Source: Glebionis coronaria (lineage: Eukaryota > Streptophyta > Magnoliopsida > Asterales > Asteraceae). Taken from it: a stretch of 64,000 nt of DNA. The DNA lies in assembly GCA_025667525.1 (NCBI GenBank), contig CM046875.1:287326140-287390139 (forward strand), given 5' to 3'. Positions 44,952-56,029 of this stretch are shown in pieces (position 1 is the first letter of the stretch; every line of letters starts with the position of its first letter). A model generated the notes under the pieces. That model was not told the origin of the DNA. It saw only the letters and a list, made by a program, of their open reading frames with translations, and searched no databases. The position numbers and the translations under genes were made by a program.

Positions 44952-46394
44952 GGTATCCCACATTCCGACGAGAAGCTGGTTTGTATCGCAATAACCCTTA
45001 AGTGTTTTACTTTGCTATCTAGAGTACCATCCCCCTTATTCCGATCTGGGATTGCGATCACTCATTGCGATCGCATATTCCGACGGAATTTAAGGTCACT
45101 TTGCGACGAAACTCTGCCCAATTTTAATTTGTAACATTCCGATAGAATCATATTGTGACAGAAGTACATTGCGACAGATACATTCCGATAGGATTGAGCT
45201 TGTGTATTCCGATAGCTTGTGTATTTCGATTAACCTGCATTCCGATAGCTTTGTCACTTCTTACATTCTGATGGTGTTGTTTTCCGATAGCAATGACTTA
45301 ATTATTCCGATGATTCTAATTTTGGTGCATTCCGATAGAAAGGACTTGTTGCATTCCGATAGATTGAGCTTTTAAGTCTTAAAGTTATTCAAAGTTTTAT
45401 GTTTTAAGTGTGTTTCTAAATAACTTTTAGTTTAATTTTGTAAAAGCTTCTACTTTACTCAACGTCAATTATTTGCTTTTAGTTTAAAATAGATAATCAA
45501 ACAAATCGAATTAGTTTTCATTAAAAGACAATTGAGTTGCACTCTTAATCGGTAATCAATTCGAAAAGACTTGGAACAACGAAATTATTTTATATTAGTT
45601 TCTTTTATAAAGTTTATGATTTTATGTTTTGAAAGTTGTCAAATTTAAGCTTATTGAGTTGTTTAAAGATTCAGTTAAGTTAGCTTATTGGAACTGCTTA
45701 TTGAAACCTTGGATTATTCTTCATTTTCGGATTAAGTGTTGTGTGCATCGCAATATTTGGGTATCCCACATTCCGACGAGAAGCTGGTTTGTATCGCAAT
45801 AACCCTTAAGTGTTTTACTTTGCGATCTAGAGTACCATCCCCCTTATTCCGATCTGGGATTGCGATCGCATATTCCGACGGAATTTAAGGTCACTTTGCG
45901 ACGAAACTCTGCCCAATTTTAATTTGTAACATTCCGATAGAATCATATTGCGACAGAAGTACATTGCGACAGATACATTCCGATAGGATTGAGCTTGTGT
46001 ATTCCGATTGACCTGCATTCTGATAGCTTTGTCACTTCTTACATTCCGATGGTGTTGTTTTCCGATAGCAATGACTTAATTATTCCGATGATTCTAATTT
46101 TGGTGCATTCCGATAGAAAGGACTTGTTGCATTCTGATAGATTGAGCTTTTAAGTCTTAAAGTTTTACAAAGTTTTATGTTTTAAGTGTTTTTCTAAATA
46201 ACTTTTAGTTTAATTTTGTAAAAGCTTCAACTTTACTCAACGTCAATTATTTGCTTTTAGTTTAAAATAGATAATCAAACAAATCAAATTAGTTTTCACC
46301 AAAAGACAATTGAGTTTCACTCTTAATTGGTAATCAATTCGAAAAGACTTAGAACAACGAAATTATTTTATACTTGGCTAAAAACCGAGTATCA
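44952..46394 (+). repeat. tandemly duplicated part of B2 5' LTR
   Basis: After 44951 the LTR resumes with its motif array, reaches 45595 and jumps back to sequence equivalent to 32818; the second copy runs to the LTR end. The two arrays differ by loss of whole motif-plus-spacer units: 'actcattgcgat' near 45060 and about 17 bases near 45210 are absent from the second copy. This suggests slippage or template switching. Confidence 0.85.
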
Positions 46395-46396
46395 AA

Positions 46397-46412
46397 TGGC
46401 GCCACTGCCAGC
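46397..46412 (+). other. Athila B2 tRNA-Asp primer-binding site
   Basis: TGGCGCCACTGCCAG, two bases past the LTR end; two differences from the B1 site. The leader to 46648 has no other feature. Confidence 0.85.
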
Positions 46413-46648
46413 TCTTTTCGTTAAGATTAACGGTTTTTAGTGAGAGACGCGTTGAATTTTGGGATCCGTTCTTTTAGGAACGTTATTTTCTTTGCTTAAA
46501 AATTCTCAAAAATCTAAAAAATATAAAATTTTCAAAAATACAAAAACATTAAAAAATCATAAAAAGCATTTCTTTTCCAAAGGTTTTGCACCAAAAAGAT
46601 TATATATATATTCTCTGTTTCTTTGGTATCTTTTTCTTCTGCATGTGT

Positions 46649-49612
46649 ATGCGTACTAGATCTTCAAATTATTCTGAGCCCGAGACTCGTGAAGATTTAG
46701 ATATGGCTTCTGTGCATAACAACAATAACAACCCACCTCTACCCAATTTGAATAACAATAACAACAACAACAATGTTCCCCTACCTGATTTAAGAACAAT
46801 GGAGGAACTGTGTCAACCCACCATGAACGGACGCGGAGGACCGATTGCGCCGATGCAAATCACGGCTCCTGAATTTTCGTTGAAGCATCACATGATCCAG
46901 CATGTTCAAAACGCTTGCCCATTTAGCGGATTACCGGATGATGATGCCAACAAACATCTAGACAAGTTCATTACCGTCACTTAAAGCATGAAACTACCCA
47001 GTGCTTCCATGGATTTTCTTCGCCTTCACCTCTTTCCACACACTTTATCCCATCATGCCGAAAAATGGTTTGATCGTCTCCCCAAAAACTCAATTCAAAC
47101 ATGGGATGACATGACTCAAAAATTTTTGTCGCGCTATTTTCCACCATCCATGGTCACTAGTCTTCGCAACCAAATCAGTGGATTCACACAAGAACCTGAT
47201 GAGTCGCTCTTCGATGCTTGGGAATGCTATAATGTCTTGATCGACCGTTGTCCAAACCATAACATGCTCCCCGTTACTTTGATTGATACTTTCTATAATG
47301 GTCTAACTTTTCGTGATCATGATAGGATTAATGTTGTCGCCGGTGGTACATTCATGAAGAGACGACCTGAGGAGTGTAGAGAGCTGATAGAGAACATGAC
47401 CACTCACCACAAAAATTGGGATTCATCTGCATCTTCAAGAAATAATCAGAGGGCCAATGTTTCTTCTACATCATCTAACCCAGAGCTCACCGAACTTACT
47501 CGCCAAATAGTTGAGATGAACAAAAACTTCTTAACCATGGCTACAAACCAATTTCAACAAGCCAAAGCTATTGCACCTTCTAGTGAGATTTGCGGGGGTG
47601 CTCATTCGTACATCGATTGTCCTTCTACTCTTGACAATCCGGAAAATGTGTACGCCGCTAATGGTAACTTTGCTACAGGAGGCTACCCAGCACGACCTCA
47701 AGGAGATCGTAACTTGCTCAGTTATCGTTCCAGCAGTTATCTATCTCCACCCGGTTTTTCTCCTCAAAACCAAAACAAAAACAATTTCAACTCCAACAAT
47801 CAAAGTCAACCTCGAGCTACCAATCAATATCAATCCCAAAGAAACCCATATCCACCTCAAGGAAATAATTCAGCTTACCAAGCCCCACCTCCCAACCAAC
47901 CCACGGCATTGAACCAATACCTCGAAACTTACATGAGGACCAATAGAGAGATGGTGACGAATCTTCAAAGCTAATTTATTAACTTGAAAGGTGACATGGC
48001 AAAACAAGGGAATGATATTCGAGCTGAGCTAAGGAATGACATGGCGAAACAAGGGAATGCTCTACAAGCCGACATGAGAAACTCTATGAACAATCAAACG
48101 AATAACTTAAGGGACATGATGGCTAGTTTTTTCCCAAGTAATCAAACCTCTGGTTCGGGTTCTCTTCCGAGTAACACCATTGCTAATCCAAGAGGGGAGA
48201 TGAAAGCAATCACCACTCGCAGTGGCAAAGGTTTAAAGGAACCCGAGATTCCTACACCTACACCGGTGATTGTGACAAAGGAAAACGAGTCCCCTTCTCC
48301 AATACCTCCACCTTCTACTTCCACCCCTCCACCACCCAAGGATATGAGTGAGAATCCCATTCCAAAGCCTTCATCTCAACCCAATATACCTTATCCCTCA
48401 AGGTTGAGGAAAGAGAAGTTGAAAAACAAGGATGATATTCAGGTTTCTAACTTTCTCAAAATGTTTAAACAACTGAATTTCAATATCTCCTTTGATGAGG
48501 CTCTCGCTCACATGCCTAAATATGCTAAGATGTTTAAGGACCTTTTAAGTGATAAGGAAAAATTGCTCGACATCGCCAATACCCAATTAAATGAGAATTG
48601 TTCTGCCGTTCTTTTGAGAAAACTTCCAGTTAAGTTGGGAGATCCCGGTCGTTTCCTGATTCCTTGAAACTTCCCTGGGGTAGAGAATTGTATGGCCCTA
48701 GCCGATCTAGGTGTTAGTATAAACTTAATGCCTTTAAGCGTTTGGAAACAATTATCTCTACCCGAGCTTGTCCCCACACGAATGACATTGGAATTAGCTA
48801 ACCGTACAGTTGCTTATCCAGTGGGGATAGCCGAAGATGTCTTCGTCGGTGTCGACAAATTCACCTTTCTGGCAGATTTTGTTGTCGTCGACTACGAGAT
48901 GGACCCCCATGTTCCATTAATCGTTGGACGTCCATTCTTGAGGACCAGTCGCACTCTCATTGATGTAGTCGCGGGCGAATTAATCATGAGATTTGGTGAC
49001 GATAAAATCATTTTCAATATGGGTAAACTTTCTAAGCAGCCTTCTGAAAACGAGAGCGTTAGTTTCATTGACGTTCTTGATGAGGCTTGTGAAGAACATT
49101 TCAAAGACGCTTGTAAAAGTGGTTCTTCTTCTCTACCCACTGTTGAGACCGTTGCCTCTATTGCTCCATCACTAACTCCATTTGGAGAAAGTGATTTCAT
49201 CTTGAAAGAATTTGAAGCAACTTTGGGAGATGTGGATTTGCAATATGACGATTCTCCATCCAGTTGGGATGAAGACATTCGTACCATTGAGAAACTTCTC
49301 AATGAGGACCATATTTCTCCACCATCTCCTAAGGATATTTCTATCGATGATCCGAATTTGACTACGCCTTCCATCGAAAATCCTCCGGATTTAGAACTTA
49401 AGGATCTTCCGTCTCATATCGATTACGTTTTCCTTGAAGACAACAAGAAGTCACCCGTCATCATAGCTAAGGACTTGCAAGAGGAAGAAAAATCCCGACT
49501 CATCACCATGCTGAAGAATCATAAGAAAGCGATTGCTTGGAAGATCTCCGATATTCGTGGAATTGATCCTCACTTTTGCACACATAAAATTCTCATGGAG
49601 GACGGACTTTAA
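46649..49612 (+). pseudogene. Athila B2 gag and protease
   Basis: Starts ATG at 46649 (MRTRSSNYSEPE). The N-terminus resembles Athila A, but the Gag core (MEELCQPTMNGRGGPIAP, KHHMIQHVQNACPFSGLP) is a distinct Athila Gag type unlike A and B1. From the knuckle onward (about 47580) it matches B1. The first knuckle Cys is Ser (SEICGG). Stops: TAA 46982-46984, TAA 47972-47974, TGA 48665-48667; a one-base insertion near 49605 shifts the frame before RT. Protease has ADLGVS near 48701. Non-functional. Confidence 0.88.
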
Positions 49613-52298
49613 ACCCACTTATCAAAGCCAAAGAAGGGTGAATCCCAAGATCCATGACGTTATCAAAAAAGAGGTTATCAAACTTCTTGATGCAGGCATG
49701 ATCTATCCTATCTCGGATTCACCATGGGTTAGTCCAGTCCATTGTGTGCCTAAGAAAGGCGGAATCACCGTTGTGCCCAACGAAAACAACGAGTTGATTC
49801 CTACTCGTCTCGTTACAGGGTGGAGAGTTTGTATAGACTATCGCAAACTCAATGATGCTACGAGAAAGGATCATTTTCCCCTTCCTTTCATGGACCAAAT
49901 GCTTGAACGTCTAGCAGGTAATGACTATTACTACTTCTTAGACGGTTTCTCAGGTTATTTTCAAATACCCATCGATCCCCAAGACCAAGAGAAAACCACA
50001 TTCACTTGTCCTTATGGAACATTTGCTTACAAAAGAATGCCTTTCGGCTTATGCAATGCTCCTGGGACTTTCCAAAGGTGTATGATGGCTATATTCCACG
50101 AAATGGTTGAAGAAACTATGGAAGTCTTCATGGATGATTTCTCGGTCTATGGTGATTCTTTCTCTTCTTGCCTTGCCAATTTAGAACGCATGGTTAAGCG
50201 GTGTGAAGACACTCGCCTTGTTCTAAATTGGGAAAAATGCCATTTCATGGTAAAAGAAGGCATTGTGCTTGGACATAAAATCTCTAAAGCCGGTCTTGAA
50301 GTGGACCGTGCTAAAGTGGATGTCATAGCCAATTACCTCCACCTTCAACCGTGAAGGGTGTGAGAAGTTTCCTTGGTCATGTGGGCTTCTACCGTCGATT
50401 CATTCAAGATTTTTCTAAATTCGCTCGCCCGATGACCCACCTCTTGGAAAAAGATACTCCTTTCATCTTTTCCAAAGAGTGTCTTGAATCCTTCAATCTT
50501 CTTAAGGATAAGCTGACTAAGGCACCGGTATTGGTTACCCCTAATTGGGAGCTACCTTTTGAATTGATGTGTGATGCTGGCAACTTTGCTATTGGAGCGG
50601 TTTTGGGCCAAAGAGTGAACAAAGACTTCCAACCAATCCATTACGCTAGCAAGACCATGACGGGGGCTCAATTGCATTATACCACTACCGAAAAAGAGCT
50701 TTTAGCTGTAGTGTATGCCTTTGAAAAGTTCCGCCCCTATCTTGTCCTTTCCACCACCATCGTGTATACCGACCACTCTGCGTTGAAGTACTTGTTGACT
50801 AAGCAAGATTCTAAACCAAGACATTTTCGTTGGGTTTTGCTCCTTCAAGAATTCCAAATTGAAATTCGTGACAAAAAGGGAGCCGAAAACCTAGCCGCGG
50901 ATCATCTAAGTAGACTTGAGGATCCTTATCAAGCGGATCATCCGAATCAAGAGATCAGTGACTCTTTTCCCCTTGAGGCCTTAATGTCTATAAATTCCAA
51001 TCTTGATGACACTCCGTGGTTTGCAGACATTGCAAACTTCTTAGCGGGTGGAATTCTCATCGAAGGGTTAACATCCCAACAAAAGAAGAAGTTCTTTAAA
51101 GATGTTAAGACTTACTTCTGGGATGACCCTTATCTCTTCAAACAATGTGCGGATCTTGTCATTCGTCGATGTGTTGATGGGCCGGCAGCTTTACAAATCC
51201 CTGATGCTTGCCATAAAGGACCCACCGGTGGTCACTTTGGTCCTAACTACACGGCGAAGAAAGTGTTTGACTAAGGATTTTATTGGCCCACCATTTATCG
51301 TGACGCTCACGAAATGGTTAAACATTGTGATGCTTGCCAAAGACAAGACAAGATCACACATAAAGACGAGATGCCTCAAAATTTCATACAAGAATGTGAA
51401 ATCTTTGACGTATGGGGCATCGACTTTATGGGGCCATTTCCATCATCTAAAGGGAACAAGTACATCCTCGTAGCCGTTGACTACGTATCCAAATGGGTTG
51501 AAGCTAAGGCTCTCCCTACGAACGATGCGAGGGTGGTTGTGAATTTTTTGAAGCAATTATTTGCTCGATTCGGTGTTCCTCGTGCTATCATCAGTGACCG
51601 CGGGACTCATTTTACAATGATCAATTTGCTAGAGTCATGGCTAAGTATGGTGTCAATCACCGTCTTTCACCGCTTATCATCCTCAAATCAATGGTCAAGC
51701 CGAGATTTCCAACCGTGGATTGAAGCGAATTCTAGAACGTACTGTGGGAGAGCATCGTGTCGCGTGGGCCGATAAGTTAGATGATGCTATGTGGGCTTTC
51801 CGTACTACATATAAGACCTCGATTGGTTGTACACCTTATCGTCTTGTGTACGGGAAAGCATGCCACCTCCCTATCGAGCTGGAACATAAGGCATACTAGG
51901 CCTTGAAGTGGGCTAACTTCGACATCAACAAAGCCGGTGATCTTCACAAGATTCAACTCAACGAGCTTAATGAATTGAGGAATGAAGCTTACGAGAACTC
52001 ATTGATCTATAAGGAGAAGACCAAGATCATCCATGATGCAAGGATTAAGAACCAAGTGTTCCACGTTGGTGATCAACTCTTACTTTTAAACTCTCGATTG
52101 AAGATCTTCTCGCGCAAGTTGAAGAGTCGCTGCTCTGGTCCATTCACCGTCGCCAAAGTCTTCCCATATGGCACCATTGAGCTTTCTCAGCCAAATGGGC
52201 CAAATTTTAAGGTGAATGGCCAGCGCGTGAAGTTGTACTTTGGTGAGGACATCTCTCATGAGATGATTCTATCCCTCACCATGTTTCCCATGAACTAG
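49613..52298 (+). pseudogene. Athila B2 RT, RNase H, integrase
   Basis: RT contains [12 protein letters not shown] and the FMDD box near 50131; RNase H has [10 protein letters not shown] and TDHSALKY; integrase has the HHCC zinc site, GIDFMGP and ISDRGTHF. Breaks: one-base deletion near 50333, TAA 51272-51274, one-base deletions near 51610 and 51670, TAG 51898-51900. The end of the frame (KSRCSGPFTVAKVFPYGT) reaches a TAG at 52296-52298. The DNA is otherwise very like B1 and Athila A. Confidence 0.9.
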
Positions 52299-54336
52299 TT
52301 TTGGGTCGAGTCAGGCTCGTGACTCGGTTATAAAAAACAAGCGTTTCTCGGGAGGCAACCCGTGATCTATCCTTTACCGTTTTCATAATAAGTGTAGGGG
52401 GAGCCCCGTATGTGTTTGTTGTCTTGTTTCTTCTTATGTGCAGGGATTCAAGCTTCAAAGAGCACCTCGATAACTTTTGACGAACCGTGATCCCGTATTC
52501 CCATCTTCCCGGTTCTATCCTAAACTGTCGTGATTCAATATTTCATATGTTATATGTTCACATTGAAATCACTGTAGTTGTCCTTTCCTTGGCAAGATTT
52601 CAACAACGTGCATAATGTCCTAAGTGTAGGGGAGTTTACTCCCACATGCTTAAATATTGAGGACAATGTTAATAACAAGTGTAGGGGGACTTCTATCGAA
52701 GTGAGTGGTCTTTTTCATGAATTTGTCCTCATTTTAACCGGAAAATCTGATTTTTCGACATTTTTCAAAATTTTTAATCTATTTTGGCCTTGTAGTTTTC
52801 CTGTTTTATCGTTATTTACTTTCTTTGCTAAAAATAAAGTTTAATAAAGTGGTTTTAAATTTTCCAAAGTCGTGAATATTTTGACTCAACCCGAGTTTAC
52901 TTATCTAAGTTTACTCTAGCTAGTATCCTTAACGTGTTTAAGTCAAGTTTTGCTAGGCTTTTATATAGGGAACTTTAAAACGCGAAAGTCTTAACTCTCA
53001 CGGGTTAAGAACAAGAACTTTTCGCAAGTTCCTATAATTGATCCTAGAGAGTTGTTTATCAAGGGAACTTTAAAATGCGATTTCTAAACTTGAAAAAGTC
53101 TAAGAATTTGCAAGATCCTATAGATGACTCGAAAACCCAAAACTTTGATTTAACTGGCTAAGCATCCACGAGTCTCATTCCTTGAGATTTTAAATTGTGG
53201 AGAACGAGAGATGATAGAGTCAATTATAAGTTTGGTATTCTTTCGTGAATTTATGTGACTTAATTATGAGCTTCTTCTCCCATCGCTTGCTAATTAATTT
53301 ATCTGCAATAAATAAGGTTGTATGATTTGAAAAGTTACTTAGCTTCTAGCCCAAGATCGTCTAAAAGTTGTTTGGTATTAATTAGAGTTCATAGCCAAGG
53401 CATAACTTAATGAAGCGGGATGCGAAGATTGGCAAGTCCGAAAAGGCCCTAACAAGGCATGAGGGCTACATTTTGTCGCTAAAGATCCAAAAGTGATGTG
53501 AAGAATCATTTATCGAAAATCAATATGAAGGACGAGACACACGACGAAAAGCAAATACTCCCCTAAAGATCATGGAGAAGTCTATCCAAAAAGGCCCTAA
53601 CAAGGTATGAGGATAAATAGATCCAAGTCCTAAAAGGAGGCGGATCGTTGTATATCAAAGTCCAAAATAAAGACTGGAGAAAAATGAAGAAGTCGTGGTC
53701 CAAATATGAAGAATCTCTCAAAAACTTCAAGTGAAGAAATTCCTATTATGAAGAGAAGACCATAATTTCAAGAACGTCTCAAAAGATTCGAAGTATGAAA
53801 TCGCTGCCAAATATCGGTCCGAGAAAGGTCTCAAATCGTGAAGCGAGTTATGCCAAGATATGAACTTTAAGAGGTCCCGAGAAGCAGTTTTAAAAGATTT
53901 TGTCCTTTAGCTAACTATTGATTAAATCGTCCCACTTTATTTTTGGCCTAAATAAACTATCGAAATAAGTCAAACAATGCATCCTCGTGATCATTCAAGA
54001 CAAAAATAAAATATAAGAGATACACCTAGGAATAAAGGAGTCTAAGTAAATAATTGGCCCACATGAATTCGTGTTAGTTTGCTAACTTATAATAACAATG
54101 ATCTCGTTTTTAAGCTTGGTATGGGGAACAGGAAACTTGAGGATGATAAACGTTCATGGCAGCTAAAACCCCAATGTAAGTCTTTGATTTCATTACTTGT
54201 TTCTATCTTTTTATTTTCCTCAAATGTTTAGTAATTAATAAAGGCCAAGGTGGGTTATTTATGATGGAAAATGTAAACCGTGCTTTAAAATTAGTGCATT
54301 GCATGAGGGCATTGCAATGTTCAAGTGTAGGGGATT
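52299..54336 (+). other. B2 3' non-coding region and polypurine tract
   Basis: No env-like ORF. AAGTGTAGGGG tracts at 52390-52400, 52622-52632 and 52677-52688, and the LTR-adjacent one at 54323-54336. The conserved hairpin is at 52651-52670. Paired phrases 'aaggccctaacaaggcatgag' and variants lie near 53443 and 53590, as in Athila A. Confidence 0.75.
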
Positions 54337-56024
54337 TAATAAGTGTGAAAACACTTATCCTTTTACCACTTATTTCCAATAATAACAAGACCAAAACGTG
54401 TAATTTATGTCGTAAAAGTCGGAATTATGCGTGGTTTGTGTTTTTATTGTGTTTTAGGACCAAAAGATGAAAAAGGAAGAAAACACGGGCTTTCACGGGC
54501 TTTTATCGAAGAAAACAAGAAAAGACGAAGTCAAAAGATCAAGAGTGCTAGAAGAACGGATGTCCAAGACCTATTCTGAAGATTTATCGAAGAAAAATTC
54601 TAAAAGACGGAAGTTTAATGAAGTCGAAGAACTCAAGTCAAAATTATAGAAGAAAATTATTAAGACAAGTTCAAATCCCGAGACGACGTCGAGAAAAGAC
54701 AAAGATTTAAATCGAGTCGAGAAGAAAAGAAAGAAGGAAGCACACCACACATGCACTCCCCATTTTCCCTATCAATACCCTCCTAATCACATTAGGAGGG
54801 GGGTTAGCTAGTTTTAGTTTTTTCATTTTTTTCTTTCTAGTTTTTAGAGAGAGAAAGTTCCCAACTTTCTCTCACTACGTTTTCATATTTTCTTTTAAGA
54901 TTAAGTTCTTTTTAATATTTGTATTTGGATTTCGTTAATCTCAAGTTCAAGTTAAAGCTTTTAATTTTCAATCTCTTTCTTCCTTTCTTTATTTTACTTT
55001 GTTCTTAATCTGAAAGTTCATCCTTGCTCCGAATGGTTCTCAATTCGTGTTGATTTTGACGTTTCGTGATAAAAAGGTTGATCTTTCTATTCCTACATAA
55101 GCTCTCATACGGTTTAAGTTGTAAGCTCTTTGTGCTTATTGGCTTATTTCATATTTTTAGCTTATTGCTTTTCGGATTACTTAAACGTTTTAGTCTTTTT
55201 AAAAGTTTCTTTTATAAAGTTTATGATTTTATGTTTTGAAAGTTGTCAAATTTAAGCTTATTGAGTTGTTTAAAGATTTAGTTAAGTTAGCTTATTGGAA
55301 CTGCTTATTGAAACCTTGGCTTATTCTTCATTTTCGGATTAAGTGTTGTGTGCATCGCAATATTTGGGTATCCCACATTCTGACGAGAAGCTGGTTTGTA
55401 TCACAATAACCCTTAAGGGTTTTACTTTGCGATCTAGAGTACCATCCCCCTTATTCTGATCTGGGATTGCGAGCGCTCATTGTGATCGCATATTCCGACG
55501 GAATTTAAGGTCACTTTACGACGAAACTCTTCCCAATTTTAATTTGTAACATTCCGATAGAATCATATTGAGTACATTGCGACAGATACATTCCGATAGG
55601 ATTGAGCTTGTGTATTCCGATAGCTTGTGTATTCCGATTGACCTGCATTCCGATAGCTTTGTCAGTTCTTACATTCCGATGGTGTTGTTTTCCGGTAGCA
55701 ATGACTTAATTATTCCGATGATTCTAATTTTGGTGCATTCCGATGGAAAAGACTTGTTGCATTCTGATAGATTGAGCTTTTATGTCTTAAATTTTTACAA
55801 AGTTTTATGTTTTAAGTGTTTTCCTAAATAACTTTTAGTTTAATTTTGTAAAAGCTTCTACTTTACTCAACGTCAATTATTTTCTTTTAGTTTAAAATAG
55901 ATAATCAAACAAATCAAATTAGTTTTCATCAAAAGACAATTGAGTTGCACTCTTAATCGGTAATCAATTCGAAAAGACTTGGAACAACGAAATTATTTTA
56001 TACTTGGCTAAAAACCGAGTATCG
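54337..56024 (+). repeat. B2 3' LTR
   Basis: 1,688 bp, TAATAAGTG...TATCG (the last base differs from the usual A), followed by GATAT. The TATA box is changed to TATCAATA near 54769, so this LTR probably promotes poorly. One motif array (55370-55775). Confidence 0.92.
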
Positions 56025-56029
56025 GATAT

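Larger units (their letters stand above)
31954..46394 (+). repeat. B2 5' LTR, split by Copia-2
   Basis: LTR sequence is at 31954-32980 and 44952-46394. TATAAATA is at 32395-32402. About 800 bp of it is tandemly duplicated: 32818-32980 plus 44952-45595 equals 45596 to about 46377, after which the true end TATCA (46390-46394) follows. The 3' LTR has only one copy. Copia-2 inserted into the first duplicate. Confidence 0.88.
31954..56024 (+). mobile_element. Athila B2: gypsy element nested in B1
   Basis: 5' LTR 31954-46394 (interrupted by Copia-2 and partly duplicated), primer-binding site 46397, gag-pro 46649-49612, pol 49613-52298, non-coding region, polypurine tract 54323-54336 and 3' LTR 54337-56024. 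It is flanked by GATAT. LTRs and pol are very like B1, but the Gag core differs. About 12.1 kb without Copia-2. Coding capacity is destroyed by numerous stops and shifts. Confidence 0.92.
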
